Positions 7,316-15,824 of a DNA stretch of 64,000 nucleotides are shown in pieces. Position 1 is the first letter of the stretch, and the number at the start of each line of letters is the position of its first letter. The translations under genes were made by a program, and so were the position numbers. Source of the stretch: Pontibacter flavimaris. GTDB taxonomy: Bacteria > Bacteroidota > Bacteroidia > Cytophagales > Hymenobacteraceae. Under the pieces are notes generated by a model. That model saw nothing but the letters and a program-made list of their open reading frames with translations, was not told the origin of the DNA and made no database searches. The stretch is taken from contig NZ_LVWA01000004.1 of the NCBI RefSeq assembly GCF_001907195.1, positions 186,001 to 250,000 on the forward strand, given 5' to 3'.

Positions 7316-8689
7316 TTAATTCTTGCTCGGCACATACAGCTCGTCGGCCCAGTTAAAGCGGTCGGAGGCCGGGAAGGCCCATGGTGCGCCGTTGTTCTCG
7401 ATGTTGGTGAACATGGCGTTCAGCGAGGCCGGCGCAGCCGACTCCTCCAGCACCAGGTAGCGGCGCAGGTCCATGATGGTGGACAGCTGGTCGATGTTGA
7501 CCGGGCAGGACTCCACGCAGGCGTTACAGGTGGTGCAGGCCCAAAGCTCTTCCGGGGTGATATAGCCGCGCAGCAGCGTTTTCTCCTCTGTTGTCGCTAC
7601 GCGCTCCACGCCCATCTCCTTGTAGTGGTTTGGCCGGAAGATAGCCGGGTGCTCGCCCTTCTCCTCCATCCTGTCGCGGGTGTCCATGATGATCTTACGC
7701 GGCGAGAGCAGCTTGCCCGTGATATTGGCCGGGCATACGGAGGTACAGCGGCCGCACTCGGTACAAGTATAGGAGTCCATCAGCTGCTTCCAGGTCAGGT
7801 CTTCCACGTCCTTGGCGCCGAAGCGCTGCACCACGGGGTTGCCGGCCGCATCCACCTCCGGGGCGGGCGGCTGGTAGCTGGGGACCAGCATGGCCTTGAT
7901 CTCGTGCGTAATGGCCGGGTTGGTGGTGAACTTACCCTTAGGCAGCAGCTTGGAGAAGTACACGTTCGGGAAGGCCATGATGATGTGGAAGTGCTTGGAA
8001 CTGGGCAGGTAATTCATGAAGGCAAGTATACCAATGATGTGGATCCACCAGCCTACACCCGCTACAGTTGCCAGCGTACCGGCATCAGCGCCAAAAGCAT
8101 TTACAAAGAGCTGGCTTACCGGGAAGCTGCCGGGCAGCTCGTGGCCGCGTAGCTCTGCCAGTTTAAGGTCCGCTATGTTAAACGCAAACAAGGCAAACAT
8201 CAGCACGATCTCCGTGATCAGAATAACGTTGGCATCCATTTTGGGCCAGGCACGCATCTCCACGCCATTAGCCAGGCGGGGCACTCTGGACACATTCCGT
8301 CTCCACAGGAAAATGGCACAGGCGATGATCACCAGCGCGGCCAGCACCTCGTTTATCGCCATCAGCCCACTGTATATCGGGCCCATGAAGCCCAGCACCC
8401 GGTGCGTCCCGAAAATACCGTCGATCATGATCTCCAGCACTTCGATGTTGATCACCAGGAAGCCCACGTACACGAACAGGTGCAGCACGGCCGGCAGCAT
8501 GCGCTTAAACATTTTCTGCTGCCCAAAGGCCACCAACAGGGTTTTGTTGATGCGCTCCGAGGGATTATCAACCAGGTCGGTGTCGCGGCCCAGCAGCACG
8601 TTCTTGCGAATCTTGCGGATCTGCCACACAAACAGCCCAATGCCAACGGCAGCCACAATCAAAAAGATAATGTTCTCTATTCCTATCAC
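7316..8689 (-). CDS. Membrane-bound 4Fe-4S dicluster oxidoreductase subunit
   Basis: A 457-residue protein starting with GTG at 8689; no in-frame ATG precedes it, and a TAA lies five codons upstream. About five to six hydrophobic segments in the first 250 residues form a NarI/HdrE-like membrane part. The C-terminal part has two ferredoxin-like motifs, CTECGRCTSVCP and CTTCNACVESCPVNID. The following CCG-domain gene (6397-7215) completes the architecture NarI + 2x[4Fe-4S] + CCG. Single-chain proteins of this design act as ETF:menaquinone oxidoreductases in some anaerobes. A role in draining electrons from acyl-CoA dehydrogenases, such as that at 13281-14420, is plausible but unproven. Confidence 0.85.
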   Translation of the reverse strand: MIGIENIIFLIVAAVGIGLFVWQIRKIRKNVLLGRDTDLVDNPSERINKTLLVAFGQQKMFKRMLPAVLHLFVYVGFLVINIEVLEIMIDGIFGTHRVLGFMGPIYSGLMAINEVLAALVIIACAIFLWRRNVSRVPRLANGVEMRAWPKMDANVILITEIVLMFALFAFNIADLKLAELRGHELPGSFPVSQLFVNAFGADAGTLATVAGVGWWIHIIGILAFMNYLPSSKHFHIIMAFPNVYFSKLLPKGKFTTNPAITHEIKAMLVPSYQPPAPEVDAAGNPVVQRFGAKDVEDLTWKQLMDSYTCTECGRCTSVCPANITGKLLSPRKIIMDTRDRMEEKGEHPAIFRPNHYKEMGVERVATTEEKTLLRGYITPEELWACTTCNACVESCPVNIDQLSTIMDLRRYLVLEESAAPASLNAMFTNIENNGAPWAFPASDRFNWADELYVPSKN

Positions 8690-8790
8690 GGCATTTATTC
8701 GTTATACATACTAATTTATAGATAAAGATAGTAGAATCCTCAGAAATATGTATGCTGACGCACTTTATTAAAATATTTTTCTGACGAATG

Positions 8791-8821
8791 TTTGCTACTT
8801 CAAAATTGGTTACTACTTTTG
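8791..8821 (+). promoter_or_regulatory. Consensus Bacteroidota promoter of tRNA-Phe
   Basis: TTTG at 8791-8794, a 19-base spacer, then TACTTTTG at 8814-8821, an exact match to TTTG-N19-TAnnTTTG. The tRNA begins 35 bases further on. Confidence 0.85.
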
Positions 8822-8856
8822 CATACCCTTTCGGATTAGGGGACACAACAAGAGCT

Positions 8857-8932
8857 GGTGATGTAGCTCAGTTGGTAGAGCAAAGGACTGAAAATCCTTG
8901 TGTCGTTGGTTCGATTCCAATCATCACCACCA
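8857..8932 (+). tRNA. tRNA-Phe (anticodon GAA)
   Basis: A 76-nt tRNA including an encoded CCA end. The acceptor arms GGTGATG and CATCACC pair over seven bases. The D arm is GCTC...GAGC, and the anticodon stem AAGGA/TCCTT carries the loop CTGAAAA with anticodon GAA. The T arm GTTGG/CCAAT carries TTCGATT. A consensus promoter precedes it and a strong terminator follows, so it is a single-gene unit. Confidence 0.97.
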
Positions 8933-8934
8933 GC

Positions 8935-8970
8935 AACCCTCACTTTAAACGGTGAGGGTTTTTTGTTTTT
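8935..8970 (+). terminator. Terminator of tRNA-Phe
   Basis: Stem AACCCTCAC / GTGAGGGTT with an 8-base loop, followed by TTTTGTTTTT, starting three bases after the tRNA CCA. Confidence 0.93.
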
Positions 8971-9191
8971 AGTCCCTCCCCTTTCAGGCACTCCCTATAC
9001 TTTATTCCCTCCTCTACAGTTGCTGTTTCAGCATAATGCCTAGCAGGCCGGTATTCATACTTTAGCTTCAGAACCATGCCAGCCGCCCAAGAGAACCAAG
9101 TATACCGGAGCGTCTCTTTAGGTATACCGTCCGGCACCAGTACCCCGCACCGGGGCTGCGAAGAGTTCCAGATGAGGTTTTTTCAAATGCA

Positions 9192-10295
9192 TCAAGGCTG
9201 GCACCTGGCCCGTAGCTCAAGCAGCGCGGCGCTATAGCCCAAATCATAGGCCCTGGAGAAATGCGCGCAGGCGGAGTCTGCCTGCTGCTGCTCCAGCTCG
9301 GTGCGCCCTAACAGGTAGTACAGGCGGCCATTCTCCTTATCGGCGATGAGCCCGGCGCGGTAGTCCTGCTCCGACTGCCTCAACTGCCCCTGCTTATAGT
9401 AGGCAAACCCCCGGAAGGTAAGCGCCTCCACCTGCTCCGGCCTAGTCGAGCTGTTGCGCAGGAAGGTGCTGAGGTCTGTGATGGCGTCCTCATACTTGTG
9501 CAGGTAAAAAAGGCGAACCTCCCCGCGCTTCAGGTGGGCATGCCAGAGCCTGTCGTTCAGCTCCAGCGCCCTGGTCAGGTCCTCCTCTGCCTGCTGGTAC
9601 TGCTCCAGTTGCTGCAGGCTGCGGCCACGCATGTAATATACCTGGGCCGAGGGCTGGTCCTGCAGTGAGATGGTCTTGTTCAGGTCCTGCAGGGCAGAAG
9701 TATAATTCTCGTATACATCCAGCTCGATCATGGCGCGGGCCTCGTAGGCGGCTGCCTTGTCGGGTATGAAGTGGATGGCATCGGTGAGCAGGCGGTGGGC
9801 GCTGGTATACTTGCCGTCGGCGATGTAGGTCAGGGCCGTCTTATACTTGTCCTCCCCGGCGATGTGGTCCATCACGGCTTTGAGCAGCAAACTGAAAAGT
9901 ATGAGCCCCCCTGCAAAGGCCAGCGTAATGTACCAGTCCTTGCGCGAGAAGCTGCTGCCCTTTGGTGGGCGCTTTTTGTAGTGCCGCTCATCCACGCCTG
10001 CGGGGGCGCGGGTGGTGTAGTGGCGCGGGTCGTAGCGCCGGGGCTGGTGCTGTATCACGGCGCGGTACTGCTGCTCGCGCTGGTACTGCAGCCGAAGGTC
10101 GTAGAGGGCACGCTTGCTCGGATTGGAGAGCACCTGGTAAGCCGCATTCGCCTGCTTAAACAGCTCCTCGGCAAGCAAGTTCCCGGGGTTCTTATCGGGG
10201 TGGTACTTGATAGCGAGCCGCTTGTATGCCGCCTTCACCTCCTGCATCGTGGCCGTCTGGCTTACCCCTAATACGTGGTAGTGGTTATGGTTCAA
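9192..10295 (-). CDS. Membrane-anchored DnaJ-domain protein with TPRs
   Basis: A 367-residue protein. Residues 5-70 form a J domain with HPD at 32-34 ([10 protein letters not shown]), which would stimulate an Hsp70 ATPase. A basic linker follows, then one membrane helix (about 129-148, [20 protein letters not shown]). A series of TPRs continues to the C-terminus (for example [20 protein letters not shown]). The frame has no ATG before the J domain and is closed upstream by TAA, so TTG at 10295 is taken as the start. It is transcribed away from the holin-like operon at 10456. It probably recruits DnaK to the membrane with the TPR part as client or partner surface; the side of the membrane is not certain. 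Confidence 0.82.
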   Translation of the reverse strand: MNHNHYHVLGVSQTATMQEVKAAYKRLAIKYHPDKNPGNLLAEELFKQANAAYQVLSNPSKRALYDLRLQYQREQQYRAVIQHQPRRYDPRHYTTRAPAGVDERHYKKRPPKGSSFSRKDWYITLAFAGGLILFSLLLKAVMDHIAGEDKYKTALTYIADGKYTSAHRLLTDAIHFIPDKAAAYEARAMIELDVYENYTSALQDLNKTISLQDQPSAQVYYMRGRSLQQLEQYQQAEEDLTRALELNDRLWHAHLKRGEVRLFYLHKYEDAITDLSTFLRNSSTRPEQVEALTFRGFAYYKQGQLRQSEQDYRAGLIADKENGRLYYLLGRTELEQQQADSACAHFSRAYDLGYSAALLELRARCQP

Positions 10296-10455
10296 GCAGG
10301 TATAAATCTTTAGGTAAGATCCGTCTTAAATTTAACTAAACCTATACAATTAACCTCAAATTGCGTACTACAGTTTTAGCAAGTTATACTTTACGTAAAT
10401 TTTTTTATCTACCCTCGTATACAGAACAAGTATTAAAAAAAGCTGAAAAAGAAAC

Positions 10456-10842
10456 ATGGCGCTACAACAAGAAGATAACGGAACCCGGGAGCGGAATCCC
10501 CACCTCATGGAGAACCTGATGGGGTACGTGGATACCCGCATAGACATTATACGTCTGGAGATACAGGAAAAGCTAAAGGCGGCCTTTGTGGGCACCATAC
10601 ATGGCGTCCTGCTGGGGGTTATCGCCTTTATGGTCCTCATCTTCTTAAACATCTTCCTGGGCCTGCTGCTCAACCACCTCCTCGACAGCTCTTTCTGGGG
10701 CTTTGGCATTGTGGCGCTCTTCTACATCATACTTTTGCTTATACTTGTAGTGGGGCTGGATAAAAAAGTGTTCCAGGGTGTGGCGGACAAGGCTTTTGAC
10801 AACACCATCTATAAATCAGACAAACGAGAGAAACAGCTATGA
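10456..10842 (+). CDS. Phage-holin-family membrane protein
   Basis: A 128-residue inner-membrane protein of the putative Actinobacterial Holin-X / phage holin superfamily III. An amphipathic N-terminal part (GYVDTRIDIIRLEIQEKLKA) is followed by two long hydrophobic helices separated by HLLDSSFWG. Despite the family name there is no phage gene nearby. Members are widespread chromosomal proteins of unknown function, often next to a second small gene as here. Its stop overlaps the next start (ATGA at 10839-10842), showing translational coupling. It is the first gene of a three-gene operon ending with pcrB. Confidence 0.8.
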   Translation: MALQQEDNGTRERNPHLMENLMGYVDTRIDIIRLEIQEKLKAAFVGTIHGVLLGVIAFMVLIFLNIFLGLLLNHLLDSSFWGFGIVALFYIILLLILVVGLDKKVFQGVADKAFDNTIYKSDKREKQL

Positions 10843-11459
10843 GCGAGCTAAACAACCCATTATTTGATAACGAGCGTGAGTTTTTGGAGCGGCAGAAGGA
10901 GGAGTATAAGAGAGCGCTGATGGGCGACGTGGACCAGATCAAGTCGCAGGGGCAGGACATTGGCAAAAAAGCGGCCATGGTAGGCGGCGTGCTGCTGGCC
11001 GGGTGGCTGGTGAGGCGCATGTTCTCCGGCAGCAAAGATAAGGTAAAATCAGGCAGGAAAGCCAAGGTCGATAAAAGAGGCAGGAATGAGCCGCACGGCA
11101 CGTTCGTGGCCGCAGCTTACCCGGCGCACACTTCCACGCCTCTAATTGATTATGACTCTTACGTGCATGAGCAGGAGGATGATTATACCTTATCCTCGGA
11201 GCAAATGCCGCACGCCTACCACGCCGGGGACGTAAAAAAAAAGCCTGAGCCATTCCTGGGTTCGAAGCTGAGCACCGCCCTGACACAGCAAGTGCTGGCG
11301 CTGCTGGTAATGTATGGCACCAAAAAGCTGGAAGAATACTTAAACAGTGTCTCCGAAAATAACGATATTGCGGTTAAGCCTACTGTAGCTGAGCCTGTGG
11401 TAGCGGTTACTGAGATAGAGACAACCGAGTATATCGTTCCGGAGAAGGATGCCATTTAA
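10839..11459 (+). CDS. Conserved hypothetical protein coupled to holin-like gene
   Basis: A 206-residue protein. A charged N-terminal helix (LFDNEREFLERQKEEYKRAL) precedes a glycine-rich hydrophobic segment (AAMVGGVLLAGWLVRRMF) that may be a membrane helix. A low-complexity charged middle follows, then a second hydrophobic stretch (TALTQQVLALLVMYGTKKLE). The start overlaps the holin-like stop by four bases and the end overlaps the pcrB start by 11 bases, so the three genes are tightly coupled. I do not recognise a named family. Its position suggests it works at the inner membrane with the holin-like protein. Confidence 0.75.
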   Translation: MSELNNPLFDNEREFLERQKEEYKRALMGDVDQIKSQGQDIGKKAAMVGGVLLAGWLVRRMFSGSKDKVKSGRKAKVDKRGRNEPHGTFVAAAYPAHTSTPLIDYDSYVHEQEDDYTLSSEQMPHAYHAGDVKKKPEPFLGSKLSTALTQQVLALLVMYGTKKLEEYLNSVSENNDIAVKPTVAEPVVAVTEIETTEYIVPEKDAI

Positions 11460-12213
11460 CAACCATAGCCCTAAACAACCATTTAACCCAGGCAGGAAGC
11501 ACCTGGCCGTGCTGCTCGACCCCGACAACCTGACAGAGGCTTCCTGCCTACACCTTATCGCCCTGAGCGAAACCCATGCCGTCGACTTTTTCTTCGTTGG
11601 CGGCAGTCTCATCACCTCCCAGAACCAGGCGGACATCATCGCCCTGCTGAAAAAGCACAGCCATGTGCCAGTCATACTTTTCCCGAGCAGCAGCCAGCAC
11701 ATCGACACACAAGCCGATGGCATCCTGCTGCTTTCCCTCATCTCGGGCCGCAACCCCGAGTTCCTGATCGGCCACCACGTGATCTCGGCCCCCATCCTGA
11801 AGGCCAGCCGTTTGCAAGTATACCCTACCGGCTACATGCTGATCGATACCGGCCGGCAAACCACCGCCTCATACATGAGCGGCACCACACCCCTGCCTTA
11901 CGACAAGCCGGCCATTGCCGCCTGCACCGCTATGGCCGGTGAGCTGCTCGGGCTACGCTATATTTACATGGATGGCGGCAGCGGAGCCATGAAGCCTGTT
12001 TCTGCCGAGATGATCGCAGCCGTGCGCGAGGCCGTGGAGCTACCGATCATAGTGGGTGGCGGCATTGATACTGCCGAGAAGGCGAGCGCCGCCCTGGACG
12101 CCGGTGCCGACCTGATTGTGGTAGGTAACCACATAGAAAAAAACCCCGGCTTTCTGGCCGAGGTCTCTTCTCTTGTTGCTTCGTATAACGTTGCCCTAGA
12201 TGTTCATCGCTGA
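11449..12213 (+). CDS. pcrB: Geranylgeranylglyceryl phosphate synthase family protein (PcrB/GGGPS)
   Basis: A 254-residue TIM-barrel prenyltransferase that joins glycerol-1-phosphate to a polyprenyl diphosphate. The N-terminal HLAVLLDPDN contains the conserved Asp, FFVGGSLIT and LFPSSSQHID follow, and the phosphate-binding loops are YMDGGSGA, IIVGGGID and LIVVGNHIE. These are signature positions of the GGGPS family. Bacteroidota enzymes of this group are known to make archaeal-type ether lipid precursors, but the exact prenyl length cannot be read from sequence. It is the last gene of the operon. Its last 18 coding bases overlap the tail of the convergent AraC gene. Confidence 0.88.
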   Translation: MPFNNHSPKQPFNPGRKHLAVLLDPDNLTEASCLHLIALSETHAVDFFFVGGSLITSQNQADIIALLKKHSHVPVILFPSSSQHIDTQADGILLLSLISGRNPEFLIGHHVISAPILKASRLQVYPTGYMLIDTGRQTTASYMSGTTPLPYDKPAIAACTAMAGELLGLRYIYMDGGSGAMKPVSAEMIAAVREAVELPIIVGGGIDTAEKASAALDAGADLIVVGNHIEKNPGFLAEVSSLVASYNVALDVHR

Positions 12214-13122
12214 TTCGCGGCGGCGCATCTTACCAGCAGGTATACCAAACATCATCTTAAAGCGGCGGCAGAAGTAAGCCGTGTCTTTGTAACCGACTTC
12301 CTTTCCGATCTCGCGGATGCTCTTCTTCGTGGTGCGAAGTAAGAAGACAGCACGCTCCATACGCTGATACTCGATGTAGTCCTGCGGGTTAATGCCGGTC
12401 AGCATCTTGAAGTACTGGCCCACATAATCCTCCGACACGTTGGCTACGTTCGAGAGCACCTTGTTCGACAGGTCGCCGCCCAGGTTCTCCTTGATGTAGT
12501 TAAACAGGTCGATCAGGCGAGGGTCCTTAAAGTAGGTGCTGTTTGTTGCCAGCTGCTCCACGAACATTCTGTTCTTCAGGATGTGGCGCACGATCTCCAC
12601 CACGATCTGCTCGGTGTAGAGGTTGATCAGGCGTTCTTTGCCCGGCAGCTCCTGCATGTTCTCCTCCACCACTTTTATCACCAGGTTGGCGAGTTTGGTG
12701 TTGTTGGAGATAAGGAAGGCCGGCAGATCCAGCGATGCAAAGAAGTTAACCGAATCAAATACTTTGGCCTCGAAGCTCACATAGCTGTGGCTTTCCTCCG
12801 CGTCACCGATCAGATCCAGGTCGTTGTTGCTTCTGAAGAACTTCTCTCTGTTCGTGATCAGGTCGTCATTGGTGATGGACTTTCCTTCACCAGACGGGCC
12901 ATAGGTAACTTTGGTGCTGCGGCCACCAGGTATGAATAGAAGTTCCCCTTCTTCTACCGCCTGTTCCTCGTCACCAAAAAAGATACTGCCGTTGTGGAGC
13001 AGGATCAGATTGTTACCTACATCATAGTAGTTGCGCACCGTAAACGGCTGCTGCAACACCAGATTCTTAGCCTTAATGAATCGCACCCCAAGCGACTCAA
13101 TAATCTTATTGTAATCTTCCAT
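12196..13122 (-). CDS. AraC-family transcriptional regulator
   Basis: A 308-residue protein from the ATG at 13122 (the longer frame starts with TTG). The N-terminal half looks like a cupin-type sensing domain (LILLHNGSIFFGDEEQAVE, LLFIPGGRSTKV). The C-terminal 100 residues form the double helix-turn-helix, with DYVGQYFKMLTGINPQDYIE and the canonical second helix IREIGKEVGYKDTAYFCRRF. The effector is unknown. The gene converges on pcrB with an 18-base coding overlap and no terminator between, so antisense interference is possible. The adjacent acyl-CoA dehydrogenase lies upstream on the same strand, which could hint at a lipid signal. Confidence 0.85.
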   Translation of the reverse strand: MEDYNKIIESLGVRFIKAKNLVLQQPFTVRNYYDVGNNLILLHNGSIFFGDEEQAVEEGELLFIPGGRSTKVTYGPSGEGKSITNDDLITNREKFFRSNNDLDLIGDAEESHSYVSFEAKVFDSVNFFASLDLPAFLISNNTKLANLVIKVVEENMQELPGKERLINLYTEQIVVEIVRHILKNRMFVEQLATNSTYFKDPRLIDLFNYIKENLGGDLSNKVLSNVANVSEDYVGQYFKMLTGINPQDYIEYQRMERAVFLLRTTKKSIREIGKEVGYKDTAYFCRRFKMMFGIPAGKMRRRESAMNI

Positions 13123-13280
13123 GTGTGTTACCAACTAACTTTTATACTGTAAACCCTTTAATTTGGCTTAAAGCTAAGACTAATCTTTATAAACTTCAAA
13201 ATTAATTTTAAATTTTATTTTAATTCGGCAAAGACTATCTATAGCTCAAATCACATGGAAACAGCATTTTAGGCCCTTTC

Positions 13281-14420
13281 TTACTTAAGCAGTTCTCTCG
13301 AAATTACTATTTTCTGTATCTCAGACGTGCCTTCGTAAATTTGTGTGATCTTCGCATCACGCATCAGACGCTCCACATGGTACTCTTTCACGAAACCGTA
13401 ACCGCCATGTATCTGCACTGCTTCCACGGTTGTTTCCATAGCTACCTTAGAGGCGAAAAGTTTAGCCATTGCGCCGGACATGCTATAGTCGCGGTGGGCA
13501 TCTTTGTCATAGGCGGCTTGTAAGCATAACAGGCGGGCAGCCTCGATGTTTGTGGCCATATCGGCCAGTTTAAACTGTATTGCCTGGTGCTTGGCGATCT
13601 CCACGCCAAAGGCCTTGCGCTCCTTTGCGTACTTCAAGGCCAGTTCCATGGCTCCCGACGCGATGCCCAGTGCCTGGGATGCTATGCCGATGCGCCCTCC
13701 AGCCAGTGTTTGCATCGCAAACTTAAACCCGAACCCATCTTCTCCAATCCTGTTCTCTTTTGGTACTTTTACGTCAGAAAACATTAAAGAGTGGGTATCT
13801 GAGCCACGAATTCCTAATTTATTTTCTTTTAATCCTACCGTAAAGCCCTCCATGCCGCGCTCCACAATCAGTGCATTTATGCCACGGTGTCCTTTTTCGG
13901 GGTAAGTTTGTGCTATTACAAGGTAAACGGAAGCCGTGCTACCGTTCGTTATCCAGTTTTTAGTACCATTCAAAAGATAATAATCCCCCATGTCCTCGGC
14001 TGTGGTGCGCTGCGAGGTGGCATCGGAGCCTGCCTCCGGCTCGGAAAGGCAGAAAGCGCCGATAATCTCGCCGGTAGCCAGCTTGGTCAGGTACTTCTGC
14101 TTCTGCTCCTCCGTGCCGAATTTCTCAATACCCCAGCACACCAGCGAGTTGTTCACCGACATCACCACAGACGCAGAGGCATCCACCTTAGAGATCTCTT
14201 CCATAGCCAGCACGTACGAAACCGTGTCCATGCCGCCACCGCCGTACCGCGGGTCCACCATCATTCCCAGGAAGCCAAGCTCACCCATCTTCCTGACCTG
14301 CTCAGTCGGGAACTTCTGGTGCTCATCGCGCTCGATAACGCCTGGCAGCAGTTCGGTCTGGGCAAAATCGCGTGCGGCAGCCTGCACTGCCAAGTGTTCC
14401 TCTGTTAGTTCGAAGTTCAT
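13281..14420 (-). CDS. Acyl-CoA dehydrogenase
   Basis: A 379-residue flavoprotein of the short/medium-chain class that makes trans-2-enoyl-CoA and passes electrons to ETF. Visible signatures are AFCLSEPEAGSD (FAD and substrate contacts), KNWITNG, and the C-terminal RLMRDAKITQIYEGTSEIQ. In the last of these the Glu of YEGT (about residue 367) is the catalytic base of the short-chain group. Length is normal for the family. It is monocistronic with a TAGTTTTG box at 14466-14473. The membrane Fe-S oxidoreductase at 6397-8689 could be its electron outlet. Substrate chain length is not determined. Confidence 0.93.
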   Translation of the reverse strand: MNFELTEEHLAVQAAARDFAQTELLPGVIERDEHQKFPTEQVRKMGELGFLGMMVDPRYGGGGMDTVSYVLAMEEISKVDASASVVMSVNNSLVCWGIEKFGTEEQKQKYLTKLATGEIIGAFCLSEPEAGSDATSQRTTAEDMGDYYLLNGTKNWITNGSTASVYLVIAQTYPEKGHRGINALIVERGMEGFTVGLKENKLGIRGSDTHSLMFSDVKVPKENRIGEDGFGFKFAMQTLAGGRIGIASQALGIASGAMELALKYAKERKAFGVEIAKHQAIQFKLADMATNIEAARLLCLQAAYDKDAHRDYSMSGAMAKLFASKVAMETTVEAVQIHGGYGFVKEYHVERLMRDAKITQIYEGTSEIQKIVISRELLK

Positions 14421-14465
14421 GTTTGTTATCTAAAGGATGCTATTTGATTGATTTTAATTCCGGCA

Positions 14466-14473
14466 CAAAACTA
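14466..14473 (-). promoter_or_regulatory. -7 box for acyl-CoA dehydrogenase gene
   Basis: Minus-strand TAGTTTTG matches TAnnTTTG. A TTG sits about 21 bases upstream of it, at 14495-14497. Confidence 0.5.
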
Positions 14474-14571
14474 TGAAATTCAGTTGCATTAATTCAACCT
14501 GATATTCTAATAATTGTTGCGGGGCACCTCCAATTTGTTCATATTTTCACCGGCGCCTACGTCGGAAACGT

Positions 14572-14613
14572 GCAAAAAGAAAGCGCCGCCAGTGCAAAAG
14601 CAAAGGCGGCGCT
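14572..14613 (-). terminator. Terminator after the panC-panD-rfaE2 operon
   Basis: Stem AGCGCCGCC / GGCGGCGCT with a 14-base loop, followed on the minus strand by TTCTTTTT. It lies 28 bases beyond the YugP-like stop. Confidence 0.8.
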
Positions 14614-14640
14614 CCTTAATTCAGGCAGATAAGACATTCC

Positions 14641-15315
14641 CTAGTCTCGGCGTCCCATCAGCAGCGAGGCATAGTACAAGAGCGTGGCCAGTGAGCCAAG
14701 CGCGGCAACCACATACGTCATGGCGGCCCATTTCAGCGCGTCTTTTGCCATGCCGTGCTCCTGCGTGGTCACGATGCCTCTTTGGTCTATCCAGGCCAGA
14801 GCGCGCCTGCTGGCATCAAACTCCACTGGCAGCGTTATAAAGCTGAACAGCGTGGTAAGGGCAAACAGCCCCACACCGATAGCCAGCGGAATAGGCGTCG
14901 TCTGTAACATGAAGATACCGATCAACAGGATCCACTGCATGTAGCGGGAGGCTATACTTAGCGCGGGCACCATGGCGGAACGGAACTTCAGGAAGTTGTA
15001 GGCTGTGGCATGTTGCACAGCGTGGCCGCACTCGTGCGCGGCCACTGCGGCGGCGGCGGCACTGCGGGCCTCGTACACGTACTCGCTCAGGTTCACGGTT
15101 TTGTCGGCAGGGTTATAGTGGTCGGTAAGCTTACCGGCCACAGATATCACGCGCACATCCGTAATGCCGTTGTCGCGCAGCATCATTTCTGCCACCTCAC
15201 GGCCTGAAAGGCCGGAGCTAAGCGGGGTCTGCGAATACTTTTGAAACTTACTCTTTAATCGCCAACTCACAAGCCAGCTTGCGAGCATCATGGCAATCAT
15301 TATAATCCAGATCAT
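14641..15315 (-). CDS. YugP-family zinc metallopeptidase
   Basis: A 224-residue inner-membrane protein of the Zn_peptidase_2 family. An N-terminal membrane helix precedes LSGREVAEMMLRDNGITDV. The zinc site HECGH (residues 94-98) lies in AAVAAHECGHAVQH, and two further hydrophobic segments (YMQWILLIGIFML and IGVGLFALTTLFSF) follow. The downstream EFDASRRALAW carries the likely third ligand region. Substrates of this family are unknown, although membrane-protein turnover is likely. It is the last gene of a minus-strand operon, 11 bases after rfaE2, and is followed by a terminator. Confidence 0.85.
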   Translation of the reverse strand: MIWIIMIAMMLASWLVSWRLKSKFQKYSQTPLSSGLSGREVAEMMLRDNGITDVRVISVAGKLTDHYNPADKTVNLSEYVYEARSAAAAAVAAHECGHAVQHATAYNFLKFRSAMVPALSIASRYMQWILLIGIFMLQTTPIPLAIGVGLFALTTLFSFITLPVEFDASRRALAWIDQRGIVTTQEHGMAKDALKWAAMTYVVAALGSLATLLYYASLLMGRRD

Positions 15316-15326
15316 GGTTCAGGTGT

Positions 15327-15824
15327 TTATGTTCGTTTTAACTGGTTTTCTATCTTCTTTACGATGCTGGTGGTGGAATAGCCTTTTACGAGCGGCACAG
15401 TCTTGACCGCTCCGCCACGGGCCTGCACCTCCTCGTGCCCCACAATCTGCTCCACCGCATAGTCATCGCCCTTTACCAGTATATCCGGTTGCACGGCCTT
15501 GATGAGTTCCAGCGGGGTTTCCTCGTTAAAGAGCACTACGGCATCTATGAACAAAAGGGATGCCATAACGCGCGCGCGTGACATTTCGTCCTGCAGCGGG
15601 CGGCTTGGCCCCTTTATACGACTGATGGAAGCATCGGTATTCAAGCCCAAAACAAGCTTATCGCCGAGATGTTTCGCCTTTTCCAGGTAATCGACGTGGC
15701 CCAGGTGCAGCAAGTCGAAGCAGCCGTTTGTGAAAACGATTTTCTGGCCCTGGCTACGCCAGCTTTGCACCTGCTCCAGCAGTTGCGGAAGTGTATAAAT
15801 CTTATCCTTTGAGTTCATGGGCAT
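15327..15824 (-). CDS. rfaE2: D-glycero-beta-D-manno-heptose 1-phosphate adenylyltransferase
   Basis: A 165-residue nucleotidyltransferase equal to the C-terminal half of HldE. It adenylates heptose-1-phosphate to ADP-heptose for lipopolysaccharide core or glycan synthesis. The cytidylyltransferase-like motif TNGCFDLLHLGHVDYL with HxGH and the ISRIKG segment are clear. Two starts (15824 and 15818) are possible. Either overlaps the end of the upstream membrane-protein gene, which indicates coupling. The kinase half (RfaE1) is not in this window, so the bifunctional enzyme is split here. Confidence 0.92.
   Translation of the reverse strand: MPMNSKDKIYTLPQLLEQVQSWRSQGQKIVFTNGCFDLLHLGHVDYLEKAKHLGDKLVLGLNTDASISRIKGPSRPLQDEMSRARVMASLLFIDAVVLFNEETPLELIKAVQPDILVKGDDYAVEQIVGHEEVQARGGAVKTVPLVKGYSTTSIVKKIENQLKRT

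Noticed and set aside
8940-9137. A 65-residue minus-strand frame starting with GTG
   Set aside because: Runs into the tRNA terminator at its 3' end, has no family features and no promoter; kept only as a remote possibility.
10456-10842. Prophage suspicion from the holin-family annotation
   Set aside because: No other phage gene is nearby and the family is mostly chromosomal; the operon leads to pcrB.
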